Below are positions 27,067 through 36,071 of a stretch of 64,000 bases of DNA, piece by piece (within the stretch, counting starts at the first letter, position 1; the number at the start of each line of letters is the position of its first letter). The notes below the pieces were generated by a model. It was not told the DNA's origin, ran no database searches, and saw only the letters and a list, made by a program, of their open reading frames with translations. Origin of the DNA: VRUE01 sp963699215 (lineage in GTDB: Bacteria > Actinomycetota > Thermoleophilia > Solirubrobacterales > 70-9); assembly GCA_963699215.1 (NCBI GenBank), contig OY969422.1, positions 1,302,001 through 1,366,000 on the forward strand. Reading direction: 5' to 3'. Position numbers and translations under genes: made by a program.

Positions 27067-27819
27067 GTGCCGGCGCCGCCGCTGGCCGAGAACGCCCCGT
27101 TCACCGAGCTGCGGCTCGCCCCTGAGCCCGCGGCCGCCGTCTTCGGCATGGTGCAGCGGCTGCGGCGCGGCTCGAATCAGTCGATCCGCCAGGCGTTGAC
27201 GAATGCGCAGCGGGCGGCGATCTACCGGGTCGAGGCGCCCGGGGTGAGGATCAAGGACTGCCATTCCGACAGTCGTCTCGTCGGCGGCCTGCTCGAGCTT
27301 CGCAAGGAGGGCGAACTCGCGCGGGAGCGCCTCGGCCTCGCCGCCGAGGGACGCGAGCGGGTGGCGATGGGGGCGGCCGGGGGCATCGAGGACGATTCGG
27401 AGGGCAGGACGATGTCGGAAGAATGGTCGGCGCTCGATGCCCACTTCGACGACGCGGTCGCCGCGGTCGAGCTGCCCGACGACTCGAAGTTCCGTTCGAT
27501 CAAGGCGGACTGGGCCCTGGTGGGCTCGAGCACCAGGCTCGAAGCCCTCGTCGCCAGCGAGGTGTTGCGCCTGCCCTATGTGGGCAAGTCGCGTGTCCGG
27601 TTGAGGGACCTCTTGCTGATGCGAGACGTCAACGGGCGCAAGTCGGGCGCACGCGTCGCGCTCTACCTCGCCCGCGAGACGGCTCGCGACCTGTTCTCGG
27701 TTCGCAGGAAGAGCGGCTTCAAGGACTGGCTCGCGTTCGCGACGGCGCTGCTCGGCGCGCTGAGCGGTCTGGGAAGTCTCTCTTGGTTGCTTTCCCAGCT
27801 GGTGGCCTCGCTGGCCTGA
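27067..27819 (+). CDS. Unrecognised protein, C-terminal membrane segment, start uncertain
   Basis: The frame has strong G/C third-position bias from about 26950 to the stop at 27819, but no ATG or GTG occurs before GTG 27067. ATG 27412 has the best ribosome-binding site (GGAGG 8 bp upstream) and would give 135 residues (MSEEWSALDAHFDD...). That part has a central Arg/Lys-rich segment and a C-terminal hydrophobic helix (FATALLGALSGLGSLSWLLS). Coding bias upstream of any start suggests the 5' end was lost or contains an error. The ~300 bp from 26766 to 27066 holds the antitoxin promoter and this start-less coding-like stretch. Function not recognised. Confidence 0.45.
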   Translation: MPAPPLAENAPFTELRLAPEPAAAVFGMVQRLRRGSNQSIRQALTNAQRAAIYRVEAPGVRIKDCHSDSRLVGGLLELRKEGELARERLGLAAEGRERVAMGAAGGIEDDSEGRTMSEEWSALDAHFDDAVAAVELPDDSKFRSIKADWALVGSSTRLEALVASEVLRLPYVGKSRVRLRDLLLMRDVNGRKSGARVALYLARETARDLFSVRRKSGFKDWLAFATALLGALSGLGSLSWLLSQLVASLA

Positions 27820-27946
27820 AGGCGCTGGGGCTCGATGCCAGGGGCCGGCAGGATTCGGCGGCGTCCAGTCCGAGTTTGCCTCAGGGGTCTCAACCGGGAT
27901 AGGGTTCTCGGCCGTGGCCGCCGCCCAGGAACCTCGCCGTCCCGTC

Positions 27947-30322
27947 ATGCGGCGCCTGCTCGCCCTCGTCTTGACCGCGACCGCCTGTCTGCTGACGGCG
28001 CCAGCGGCGGCCTCGGCCGTCACCTACACGGTCAACAGCACGCTCGACGGGGCGGACGAAACCCCAGGCTCCGATAGCTGTAAAACCACGACGATCGGCG
28101 AATGCACGCTGCGAGCCGCGATCGAAGAGTCGAACTTCTCCACGGCCGTGGACGACACGATCGCCTTCGCCGCCCTCTTCAACGGCGAGCTGGCCGACAC
28201 GATCCCGATCGGGGCGGGATTCCCGGCGATTACGGACAAAGTCCACATCGACGGAGACACCGGCGGTCAGTGCACGACCGCCGCGGCAGGGGTCAAAGGT
28301 CCCTGTGTCGGGGTCGCGAAAACCGTCGCCGGCTCTGCCCTCGTCGTCGAAAACGCCGACGGGGTGACGATCGAGGGCCTGGCGGTGACCGGCGCCGTCG
28401 GTGCCGGCATCGGCGTCCTCAACAGCTCGGAAGGCTTTGCCGCACGCGACAACTGGCTCGGCGTGAAACTCAACGGCACGGCCGGCGCCAACAACACCGG
28501 CATCTTCCTCGACCCGAACTCGAACGGGGCGACGATCGGCGGCACCGCGGCGGCGGACCGCAACGTCTTCGCCAACAACGGCTTCGAGGGGCTGGACATC
28601 CAGGGGGCGAGCGCGACCCAGGTCTCCGGCAACTACTTCGGGGTGGCGCCGGACGGCCAGACCCAGGCGGCCAACAGCAAGAACATCGAGGTCACCTCCT
28701 CCTTCACCGTCGAAGCGGTCGGCAATCAGATCGGCGCCGTGCTGAGCCCGGAAGCGCTCGCTACGCCCGCCTGCGACGGCGCCTGCAACGTGATCTCCGG
28801 CTCGCTCTCCATGGGCGTTGACCTGCTCGGCGAAGGCGGCGGCGAAGAGCCAGCGGCCAAAACGACGACGATCCGCGGCAACTACATCGGCCTCACTGCC
28901 ACCGGCGGGGCGCTGGGCAACACGACGATCGGCGTCCAAGTCGGCAAGTCGCTCGAAACGATGATCGGCGGGGAAGCCGTCGGGAGCGGCAACCACATCA
29001 ACGGCGGCCAGGTCGGCATCTCCGGTGGCTCCCTGGGGATCGGGGCCGACGACCTCTGGATCTGGAACAACCTGATCGGCCTCAACGCCGCCGGCACGGC
29101 GACCCTCGCGCCGCCGGGCGGCAACGCGATCTTCAACAGCGGCGAAGGGCTTTCGAGCCTGACCAAAGGCGCGCGGATCTACAACAACCGGATCTCGATG
29201 GTCGGTGGCATCGCGATCGAGCAGCACAGCATCGGCGCGCTGATCCACGAAAACACGATCGGCCGTGGCAGCGGCGGGCAGAGTCTCTCCGGTGGGGAAA
29301 TCGGGATCAAGCTCTGGGGCCCCTCGATCTCCGCCAGCACGGTCGAGTTCAACCGGGTCGACAACGCGACCGCCAACGGCATCCTCGTTCAGAACGACAA
29401 CAATCTCTTGATCGGCAACACGATCGTCGGCTCCGGCGCGGCTGGGATCCGCATCCAGGACTTCCTCACGCTCCCCTCGATCGGCACCTCGATCGGCGGC
29501 GAAGTGGAAGGCCTCTCGGAAAACACGATCTCCAACAGCGGCGGGGACGCGATCGAGGTCTCGGGCAAAGAAGACGACGACACCCAGATCGCCCGCAACA
29601 AAGGCAGCGGCAACGGTGGCCTCTTCATCGACCTTGGCGCCGACGGCGCCGGCAACAAAGCCGACGGTCCCAACGACGGCATCCAGGTGCCGACCATCTC
29701 GACCGCGACGGTCTCGGGGGCGAGCGGTTCCGGGGCGCGCCCCGGCGCCACGGTGCGAGTCTTCAGGAAGGCGACCGCCTCGCCCGGCGAGCTGCAGTCC
29801 TACCTCGGCAAAGCGACGGCTGACGGGACCGGCAAATGGTCGCTCACCTATGCCGCGGCGATCCCGGGTGGGACCAACATCGGCGCCAGCCAGTCCGACG
29901 TCGAAGGCACTTCCGAGCTCGCCTTTGCGGTGACCGCCACGCCTCCGGCGGATGGGGGAGGGACCGACGGCGGCAAGGACGATACGGGCGACAAAGGCAA
30001 AGACAAAGGCCAGGACAAAGGCAAAGGCAAAGAAAAAGGCAAAGGCAAAGCGGACAAGAAAGCTCCCGAGACGACGATCGTCAAAGGTCCGAGAGCCCGG
30101 TCGCACAAACGCACCGCGAAGTTCAAGTTCGTCTCCAGCGAGGCCGGCTCGACCTTCCAGTGCAAGCTCGACAAAAAGCCGTTCAAACCCTGCCGCTCGC
30201 CGAAGAAGCACAAACGCCTGAAGCGGGGCAAACACGTCTTCCAGGTGCGCGCGATCGACGCTGCCGGCAACGTCGACAAGAGTCCGGCGAAGAAGAAGTT
30301 CCGCGTCCTCGCCTCGGGCTAG
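27947..30322 (+). CDS. Secreted right-handed beta-helix protein with CSLREA-like domain
   Basis: About 791 residues. Signal peptide MRRLLALVLTATACLLTAPA from ATG 27947 (GTG 27914 would add 11 residues). Residues ~27-60 match the CSLREA-type start (YTVNSTLDGADETPGSDSC...CTLRAAIEESN). A long right-handed beta-helix follows, with recurring N-x-I-G-G / G-N-x-I turns. After it come a beta domain, a Lys/Gly linker (KGKDKGQDKGKGK) and a C-terminal Ig-like domain (FKFVSSEAGSTFQCKLD ... HVFQVRAIDAAGNVD) frequent in actinobacterial surface proteins. Probably binds or degrades extracellular polysaccharide; no catalytic residues identified. GAA/AAA codons predominate. Confidence 0.85.
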   Translation: MRRLLALVLTATACLLTAPAAASAVTYTVNSTLDGADETPGSDSCKTTTIGECTLRAAIEESNFSTAVDDTIAFAALFNGELADTIPIGAGFPAITDKVHIDGDTGGQCTTAAAGVKGPCVGVAKTVAGSALVVENADGVTIEGLAVTGAVGAGIGVLNSSEGFAARDNWLGVKLNGTAGANNTGIFLDPNSNGATIGGTAAADRNVFANNGFEGLDIQGASATQVSGNYFGVAPDGQTQAANSKNIEVTSSFTVEAVGNQIGAVLSPEALATPACDGACNVISGSLSMGVDLLGEGGGEEPAAKTTTIRGNYIGLTATGGALGNTTIGVQVGKSLETMIGGEAVGSGNHINGGQVGISGGSLGIGADDLWIWNNLIGLNAAGTATLAPPGGNAIFNSGEGLSSLTKGARIYNNRISMVGGIAIEQHSIGALIHENTIGRGSGGQSLSGGEIGIKLWGPSISASTVEFNRVDNATANGILVQNDNNLLIGNTIVGSGAAGIRIQDFLTLPSIGTSIGGEVEGLSENTISNSGGDAIEVSGKEDDDTQIARNKGSGNGGLFIDLGADGAGNKADGPNDGIQVPTISTATVSGASGSGARPGATVRVFRKATASPGELQSYLGKATADGTGKWSLTYAAAIPGGTNIGASQSDVEGTSELAFAVTATPPADGGGTDGGKDDTGDKGKDKGQDKGKGKEKGKGKADKKAPETTIVKGPRARSHKRTAKFKFVSSEAGSTFQCKLDKKPFKPCRSPKKHKRLKRGKHVFQVRAIDAAGNVDKSPAKKKFRVLASG

Positions 30323-30566
30323 ACGCGACTAGCCTTCCCGAGGGCGGTGTGCCGCCTTTGCCTCCAATCTTTGCGGACGCAAAAATGTGCGCTCGCTTTT
30401 CCATCGAGCGGGAAGTTGTGCGCAAAGACGCGGGGGCCGAGCTCTTCGACCCGCGCTGCGGCATCGCAGCGAAGCTGTTTCTTGACTTCACTCGGTGTGG
30501 CCGTGTATGCCGACCGTGCCCATTTGGGCACCCACGGTCAGCAAACACGCAGAGGGGGAGTTCGAA

Positions 30567-31199
30567 ATGAGCATCAAGAAGATCCTGCTGCTGTTCACCA
30601 TGGCGCTTGCGATGGCGGCGTTTGCCTCACCACACGCTGCACTTGCGGCCGAACCCATAATTTCGGATGAAGGTGAATTCGTCGAAGAAGACTCCATCGA
30701 GCTCACAGGCGATGTGGAATTCTCGAGTTTGGGCACCGGGATCAAATGCACGGTCCACGCGACGCTCAAAATTCTCGGCATCGAGAATTACATATCGAAA
30801 TTCGATATCACAACAAAAACGTGTGTGTTTTACGGCATCTTATTTGGGAGATGCAAATTTGAGGAAAAACAAGCCGACACCGTAACAAAACTACTATGGT
30901 ACGTCGACATCACCGGCGAAGATACCTTGACAATCACAGGTCACGCTAGCGAAGGGCCGGGAATTATCGATACAAAGCTCGAAAATAGGAAACCAGGCGA
31001 AATATGCTTCACGACAAAAAGTGACATCACAGTCAAAGACATCACGATGGACGTGGAGACAGTCGGCGGGTTCATCGATGCTTTTAAACTGACAGGTGAA
31101 GTCAAAGCCGACGACGATGTGGGGGAAATGGGGCTTGTCGTGTCGGGCACATTCGGCATCGGCGAAGAAGACACAGAAACATTCCAAATCATCGACTGA
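30567..31199 (+). CDS. Small secreted protein, divergent paralogue 6
   Basis: 210 residues from ATG 30567 with GAGGGGGAG upstream. Signal peptide MSIKKILLLFTMALAMAAFA..., family-like body with Cys in IKC, KTC, RC and IC, rich in Asp/Glu/Lys, and AT-richer than neighbours. It belongs to the same family as the cluster at 1.3-5.8 kb by signal peptide, Cys spacing and the IxxKxEDxT/VTxKDIT blocks, but is clearly diverged. Function unknown. Confidence 0.75.
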   Translation: MSIKKILLLFTMALAMAAFASPHAALAAEPIISDEGEFVEEDSIELTGDVEFSSLGTGIKCTVHATLKILGIENYISKFDITTKTCVFYGILFGRCKFEEKQADTVTKLLWYVDITGEDTLTITGHASEGPGIIDTKLENRKPGEICFTTKSDITVKDITMDVETVGGFIDAFKLTGEVKADDDVGEMGLVVSGTFGIGEEDTETFQIID

Positions 31200-31221
31200 C
31201 CGCCGGGACGCCCCGGGTTGG

Positions 31222-32073
31222 CTAAGCGGTCCAGCCGGTTGAGTCCAGGCAAGTGCCTTCCCGCGGGAAGGCTTCCCGGTGAGCGAGGAGGTGCTCGGCG
31301 ACCTCTGTGCACGGTGCGAGCCAGAGGTCGCCGCTCCTCGCAGCAGCTTCCAGGCGGTCGAGGAGGACGGCTAGGTGTTCCTCGCCGAGCCAGTCGAGCA
31401 TGAGGAGGTGGAGGACGATCGTGGCGAAGCCGCCCTCGCGCGAGAGGCGCTCGATCTCCGCTTCGAGGAAGCCGAGGAAGGCGCCGGGGTCGAGCGGATC
31501 GGACGAGCCGCTCATCTGCTCGCGCACCGGGGCGAGCGGCGGCAGCACGCAGCTCGCGTCTACGTGGCGCCACTGGAAGGGCAGCAGGGCAACGCCGTCA
31601 TCTGCGCTTGCTCCCTCGCCGGCGGGCGAGCAGTAGCGCAGGCCGGCCTCGCGCAGCGTGTCCAATCCGGCCGGTCCGAGCTGGCCGCCGGGTGGGCGCA
31701 AGCCGTCGATCTCGATGCCGAGCTCGCGAAAGCCGGCGAGCCCGCGGGCCAGGTTGTCGGCCTGCGCCGAAGCCGAGAGGTCGCCCCACTGCTCGTGGCG
31801 CCAGGCGTGGTAGGCGACCTCGTGGCCGTCCGCCGCGATCGCCGTCAAGGCGTCGGGGTAGAGCTCCGTGTTGAGGCCCTCGACGAAGAACGTCGCCGCG
31901 AAGTCGCGGCTGCGCAGGGCTTCGAGCAGGGCGGGCAGCACTCGAGTCGCGGTGAAATGGTCGCCGAGCGGAGCGTCCGCGGGTAGCGCGCCGAGCTCGA
32001 CTTCGGCGGCCTCGCCGAGGTTGTCGAAGCTGAGGCTGAGTGCGCCGTGGGCGCCACCCGGCCACTCCGCCAC
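31222..32073 (-). CDS. Polysaccharide deacetylase-family protein
   Basis: 283 residues from GTG 32073, 5 bp after the upstream gene's stop, with GGAGGACT upstream. NodB-fold features: ALSLSFDNLGEAAE (metal Asp), ATFFVEGLNTE, VAYHAWRHEQWG (His motif) and GLRPPGGQLG. The second metal ligand and catalytic base positions are present. Likely deacetylates an N-acetylated cell-surface glycan or a related amide; no signal peptide is seen, so location is uncertain. Confidence 0.85.
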   Translation of the reverse strand: MAEWPGGAHGALSLSFDNLGEAAEVELGALPADAPLGDHFTATRVLPALLEALRSRDFAATFFVEGLNTELYPDALTAIAADGHEVAYHAWRHEQWGDLSASAQADNLARGLAGFRELGIEIDGLRPPGGQLGPAGLDTLREAGLRYCSPAGEGASADDGVALLPFQWRHVDASCVLPPLAPVREQMSGSSDPLDPGAFLGFLEAEIERLSREGGFATIVLHLLMLDWLGEEHLAVLLDRLEAAARSGDLWLAPCTEVAEHLLAHREAFPREGTCLDSTGWTA

Positions 32074-32078
32074 CCGGC

Positions 32079-32606
32079 TCAGTCCTCCAGCAGCGCCGGG
32101 CTCCAGCGCTCGGGCTCGCGCTTCGCCTGCTCGCGTGCCCAGCGGAAGTGGTGTTGGGCCGAGGCGAGCAGGATCGGGAAGTTGAGCAGCCCGGCGATCG
32201 CGAAGCGGCGCGAGCCGCGGCGCGTCTCGGTCAGCAGGCTCAGCGCGCTGGCGATTCCCCAGGCCCAGAGGACGGAGTTGTAGGCGGGGAGCTGATCCTC
32301 GCGCAGACCCTCCGCTTCGTCGAGCATCGGCAGGCCGCCGTGCAGCGACCAGGGCCAGGCCTTGAAGTGGACGGCGACCCCGGCCACCCCGATGCCGGCG
32401 TTGAAGGCGGAGAGCCGCTCGGCCCACCTGTCGCCGCGCGCGGTCGCCAGCAGCCCGAGCGGGATCAGGGCGCCCCAAAGCGCGTGCGCCCCACGGCGAC
32501 CCAGTTGCGGCTCGAACACCAGCCCGACCCCGGCGCGGGTCTCGAAGGCGTTGTGGGCAAGCAGCCCGAGAGTCGATCCCGCGGCGAAGGGGCGTCGCAA
32601 TCGCAT
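32079..32606 (-). CDS. Hypothetical membrane protein
   Basis: 175 residues with about four hydrophobic helices (ALWGALIPLGLLATA, GIGVAGVAVHFKAW, SVLWAWGIASALSLL and the N-terminal GSTLGLLAH). Co-directional with, and 5 bp before, the deacetylase. No family recognised. Confidence 0.7.
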   Translation of the reverse strand: MRLRRPFAAGSTLGLLAHNAFETRAGVGLVFEPQLGRRGAHALWGALIPLGLLATARGDRWAERLSAFNAGIGVAGVAVHFKAWPWSLHGGLPMLDEAEGLREDQLPAYNSVLWAWGIASALSLLTETRRGSRRFAIAGLLNFPILLASAQHHFRWAREQAKREPERWSPALLED

Positions 32607-32681
32607 CTCGGGGCAGCGTAGCCCCTGGTCTTAGAATCGGTCGCCGCGCCCGGATCCGACGATCCGGGCTGTTCGCCTGCC

Positions 32682-35600
32682 ATGAGCCTTCATCCTCTCA
32701 TCGAGATAGCGGCTGAGAACGAGCGCCTGCACGCGCTTGCGGGCGAGGTGCGTGCGGCGAGCGGTGGAGAGCCGGTGGCGATCGGGGTCTCGGCGACGCT
32801 GCGGCCGCTGCTGCTGGCGACGCTGCTCGAGGACGACCGCGGTCTTGCCGGCCGTCCGGTGCTGCTGGTCAGCGCCGACGACCGCTCGGCCCGCGACCTC
32901 GCTGCCGACCTGCGTGCCTACCTGGCGCCACGCCGCGTCCGCTTCTACCCCTCGCGCGGCACCGGCTACGCCTCCCACATCACCCCGCCGCCGCACCTCG
33001 TCGGGCTGCGGATCGACGCGCTCGACGCGCTGCGCGAGGGCGCCGACGCGGTGGTCGTCGCCAGCGCCACCGCGCTTGCCGAGGCGGTGCCCGACGCCTC
33101 GCTGCGCCCCGCTGGATTCGCGCTCGAGGCGGGCGCTGAGATCGAGCTGGGCACGGTAGCCCGCGACCTCGCCGCCGCCGGCTACGAGCGGGTCGACCAG
33201 GTCGAGGACCGCGGCCAGTTCGCCGTTCGCGGCGGCATCCTCGACGTCTTCCCGGCGACCGAGGAGCGCGCCGTGCGGATCGAGCTGTTCGGCGACGAGA
33301 TCGAGTCGATGCGCTGGTTCTCGACCTTCACTCAGCGCTCGCTCGGCGACGCCGAGCGGGTCGAGCTGGCGCCGGCCGCCGAGCTCGACGCCGAGCATCG
33401 CGAGCTGGCTGAGCTTGCGGCGATGGAGGCCGCCGAGGAGGGGAGGGAGGCGCCGAGCTCGGCCGAGGTGCTGCCGCTGGAGCATTTCGGCCCGCCGCTC
33501 GACCTCGTCCCGGCCGAGGCCGCCGTGGTCCTCGCCGCCGCCGAGGAGATCGAGCCGGCGCTGCGCGACCACTGGGAGGACGCGACCGCGGCGATGCACG
33601 CCGATGACGCTCGCCACCTCTATGTCGACGTGGCGGCGCCGCTCGCCGCCCGCGCCGTGCTCGCCGTGAGCGGGGCGGGGGAGGACGACGAGGGGGCGTT
33701 CCGAGCCTCGCGCGCCGAGTCGCCGGCGCGCAGCATCAAGGAGGCCGAGGGAGAGCTGGAGAAGCTGGTCCGCTCCGGCTACCGCACGGTCGTCGCCTTC
33801 GACAACCGCGGCGAGGCGGAACGCTCGCGCTACGGCCTCGACCGCCTCGACGCCGTCCTGCTCGACGGCCCCCGCCTCTCGCCGGAGCCGGGCCTAGCCT
33901 TCGCCGAGGCGCGCCTGCGCGAGGGCTTCGTCAGCCCCGAGCTGCGCCTCGCCGTCTATCCCTTCCGCCGCCTCGTCCACAGGCGCCGCCGAGCCGAGGA
34001 TCGCGCTCCGGGCGCCGCCCGCGGCAGGCTTGCCTTCAGTGACCTGCGCGTCGGCGACCACGTCGTCCACGAGGATCACGGCGTTGCCCGCTTTGCCGGC
34101 TTCGAGACGCGCGAGGTGGGTGGGATCAGCCGCGACTACCTCTACCTCGAATACAAGGGCGAGGATCGCGTCTACGTCCCCACCGACCAGCTGGCGAAGC
34201 TGAGCCGCTACGCCGGCGCCGGCGCCGAGCCGTCGCTCTCGGCGCTCGGCGGCAAGCGCTGGCAGAACATGAAGGCGCGCGCTCGCAAGGCCGCGGGCGC
34301 CCTCGCCGGAGAGCTGCTCAACCTCTACGCCGAGCGACGGACTCGCAAGGGCCACCCCTTCCCGCCGGACGGCGAGTGGCAGATTGCGATGGAGACGGCG
34401 TTTCCCTACCGTGAGACGGCCGACCAGATGGAGGCGATAGAGACGGTCAAGGGGGACATGGAATCCGAGCAGCCGATGGACCGGCTGGTCTGCGGCGACG
34501 TCGGCTTCGGCAAGACCGAGGTGGCGCTGCGGGCCGCGGTCAAGGCCGCATCCGACGGCAAGCAGGCGATGATGCTGGCGCCGACCACGATCCTCGCCCA
34601 GCAGCACTTCGGCACCTTCCGCGAGCGGCTCGCCGACCTTCCCTTCACGCTCGACTGGGTCTCCCGCTTGCGCAAGCCGGCCGAGGTGAAAGAGGTGCTG
34701 AGGCGGTTCGAGGCGGGCGAGGTCGACGTCCTGGTCGGCACCCATCGCCTGCTCTCGCGCGACGTCCGCGCCAAGGACCTGGGCCTGCTGATAATCGACG
34801 AGGAGCAGCGCTTCGGGGTCAAGCAGAAGGAGCTGCTGCGCCAGCTGAAGCTGAAGGTCGACGTGCTCGCCCTCTCGGCGACGCCGATCCCGCGCACGCT
34901 GCAGATGAGCCTCGCCGGGCTGCGCGACATCTCGACGATCGAGACCCCGCCCGAGGGGCGGCGCCCGGTGCGCACGTACGTCGGCCCCTATGACGAGGAT
35001 CTGGTGCAGAGGGCGATCGAGCGCGAGCTCGAGCGCGGCGGCCAGGCCTTCTTCCTCCACAACCGGATAGTGAGCCTGCCCGAGGTAGCCGAGCAGCTGC
35101 GAGGCCTGGTGCCGAAGGCGCGCGTGGTCGAAGCCCACGGCCAGATGGACGAGGTCGAGCTGGAGGAGACGATGATGCGCTTCCTACGCGGGGAAGCCGA
35201 CTGCATGGTGACGACGACGATCATCGAGTCGGGCCTCGACATCCCCACCGCGAACACGCTGATCGTCGAGCGGGCCGACCGGCTCGGGCTCGCCCAGGCC
35301 TACCAGATCCGCGGCCGGGTGGGGCGCTCGCGCGAGCGCGCCTTCGCCTACCTGCTCTACCCCTCCGCCGAGGCGTTGACCGAGGACGCCGCGGCGCGTC
35401 TGAGCACGCTCGCCGACCACACCGAGCTCGGCTCGGGCTTCAAGATCGCGATGCGCGACCTCGACATCCGCGGCGCCGGCGACCTGCTCGGCGACGAGCA
35501 GTCCGGTCACGTCGCCGCGGTCGGCTTCGAGCTCTACTGCCAGATGATCGACGAGGCGGTGGCGGGGGCCGGTGTCGCGGAGGAGGACGGGGAGGCACCC

Positions 35601-36071
35601 GAGCCGTTGCGCTTCGACGTGCCGGTCGATGCCTACCTGCCGGTCTCCTTCATCCCCTTCGAGGCGGCCAAGATCGACGTCCACCGCCGCATCGTCGCCG
35701 CCCGCGCGCCCGGCGACCTGCGCGCGATCCGCGACGAGCTGAGCGACCGCTTCGGGCCGCCGCCGCGCGAGGCCGAGAACCTGCTGGCACTGCAGCGGGC
35801 GCGGATCGAGCTGCGCCTGGCCGGCGCGCGCAGCGTCGAGCTGCGCGGCGGCAAGCTCAGCGTGGTCGGGGTCGAGCTGGACTCCGAGGGGGCGACGAAG
35901 CTGCGCGAGAGCGTCGAGGGGGCGCTTTACGAGTGGCGGGAGAAAACCGCGTCGGTCCGGGTGCCCGAGGAGCCGCAGGCGCGGCTCGCCAGCGTGCTGG
36001 CGATGGCGGGGGCGTTGCGCGAGGCGGGCCGCTCGCAAATGGTCGAAAAAGATATGCTCCCTGCCTCGTGA
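32682..36071 (+). CDS. mfd: Transcription-repair coupling factor
   Basis: 1129 residues. Removes stalled RNA polymerase and recruits UvrA. N-terminal UvrB-like module (YPSRGTGYASHITPPPHLVG, VRGGILDVFP), RNAP-interaction domain (RVGDHVVHEDHGVARFAGFE, ~450), then the RecG-like translocase with Walker A CGDVGFGKTEVALRA, DEEQ box IIDEEQRFGV, SATPIPRTL and motif VI QIRGRVGRSRERAFAY, and a C-terminal TRCF domain. ATG 32682. Overlaps the following foldase gene by 4 bp. Confidence 0.97.
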   Translation: MSLHPLIEIAAENERLHALAGEVRAASGGEPVAIGVSATLRPLLLATLLEDDRGLAGRPVLLVSADDRSARDLAADLRAYLAPRRVRFYPSRGTGYASHITPPPHLVGLRIDALDALREGADAVVVASATALAEAVPDASLRPAGFALEAGAEIELGTVARDLAAAGYERVDQVEDRGQFAVRGGILDVFPATEERAVRIELFGDEIESMRWFSTFTQRSLGDAERVELAPAAELDAEHRELAELAAMEAAEEGREAPSSAEVLPLEHFGPPLDLVPAEAAVVLAAAEEIEPALRDHWEDATAAMHADDARHLYVDVAAPLAARAVLAVSGAGEDDEGAFRASRAESPARSIKEAEGELEKLVRSGYRTVVAFDNRGEAERSRYGLDRLDAVLLDGPRLSPEPGLAFAEARLREGFVSPELRLAVYPFRRLVHRRRRAEDRAPGAARGRLAFSDLRVGDHVVHEDHGVARFAGFETREVGGISRDYLYLEYKGEDRVYVPTDQLAKLSRYAGAGAEPSLSALGGKRWQNMKARARKAAGALAGELLNLYAERRTRKGHPFPPDGEWQIAMETAFPYRETADQMEAIETVKGDMESEQPMDRLVCGDVGFGKTEVALRAAVKAASDGKQAMMLAPTTILAQQHFGTFRERLADLPFTLDWVSRLRKPAEVKEVLRRFEAGEVDVLVGTHRLLSRDVRAKDLGLLIIDEEQRFGVKQKELLRQLKLKVDVLALSATPIPRTLQMSLAGLRDISTIETPPEGRRPVRTYVGPYDEDLVQRAIERELERGGQAFFLHNRIVSLPEVAEQLRGLVPKARVVEAHGQMDEVELEETMMRFLRGEADCMVTTTIIESGLDIPTANTLIVERADRLGLAQAYQIRGRVGRSRERAFAYLLYPSAEALTEDAAARLSTLADHTELGSGFKIAMRDLDIRGAGDLLGDEQSGHVAAVGFELYCQMIDEAVAGAGVAEEDGEAPEPLRFDVPVDAYLPVSFIPFEAAKIDVHRRIVAARAPGDLRAIRDELSDRFGPPPREAENLLALQRARIELRLAGARSVELRGGKLSVVGVELDSEGATKLRESVEGALYEWREKTASVRVPEEPQARLASVLAMAGALREAGRSQMVEKDMLPAS

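Noticed and set aside
26960..27400. RES-domain toxin partner for the ParS-like antitoxin
   Set aside because: Neither strand shows the RES Arg/Glu/Ser motif order or the expected fold; the gene is also divergent rather than downstream.
27890..30235. Long minus-strand open frame opposite the beta-helix gene
   Set aside because: Shadow of a strong coding gene with a signal peptide on the + strand; composition is arginine/valine-rich without domains.
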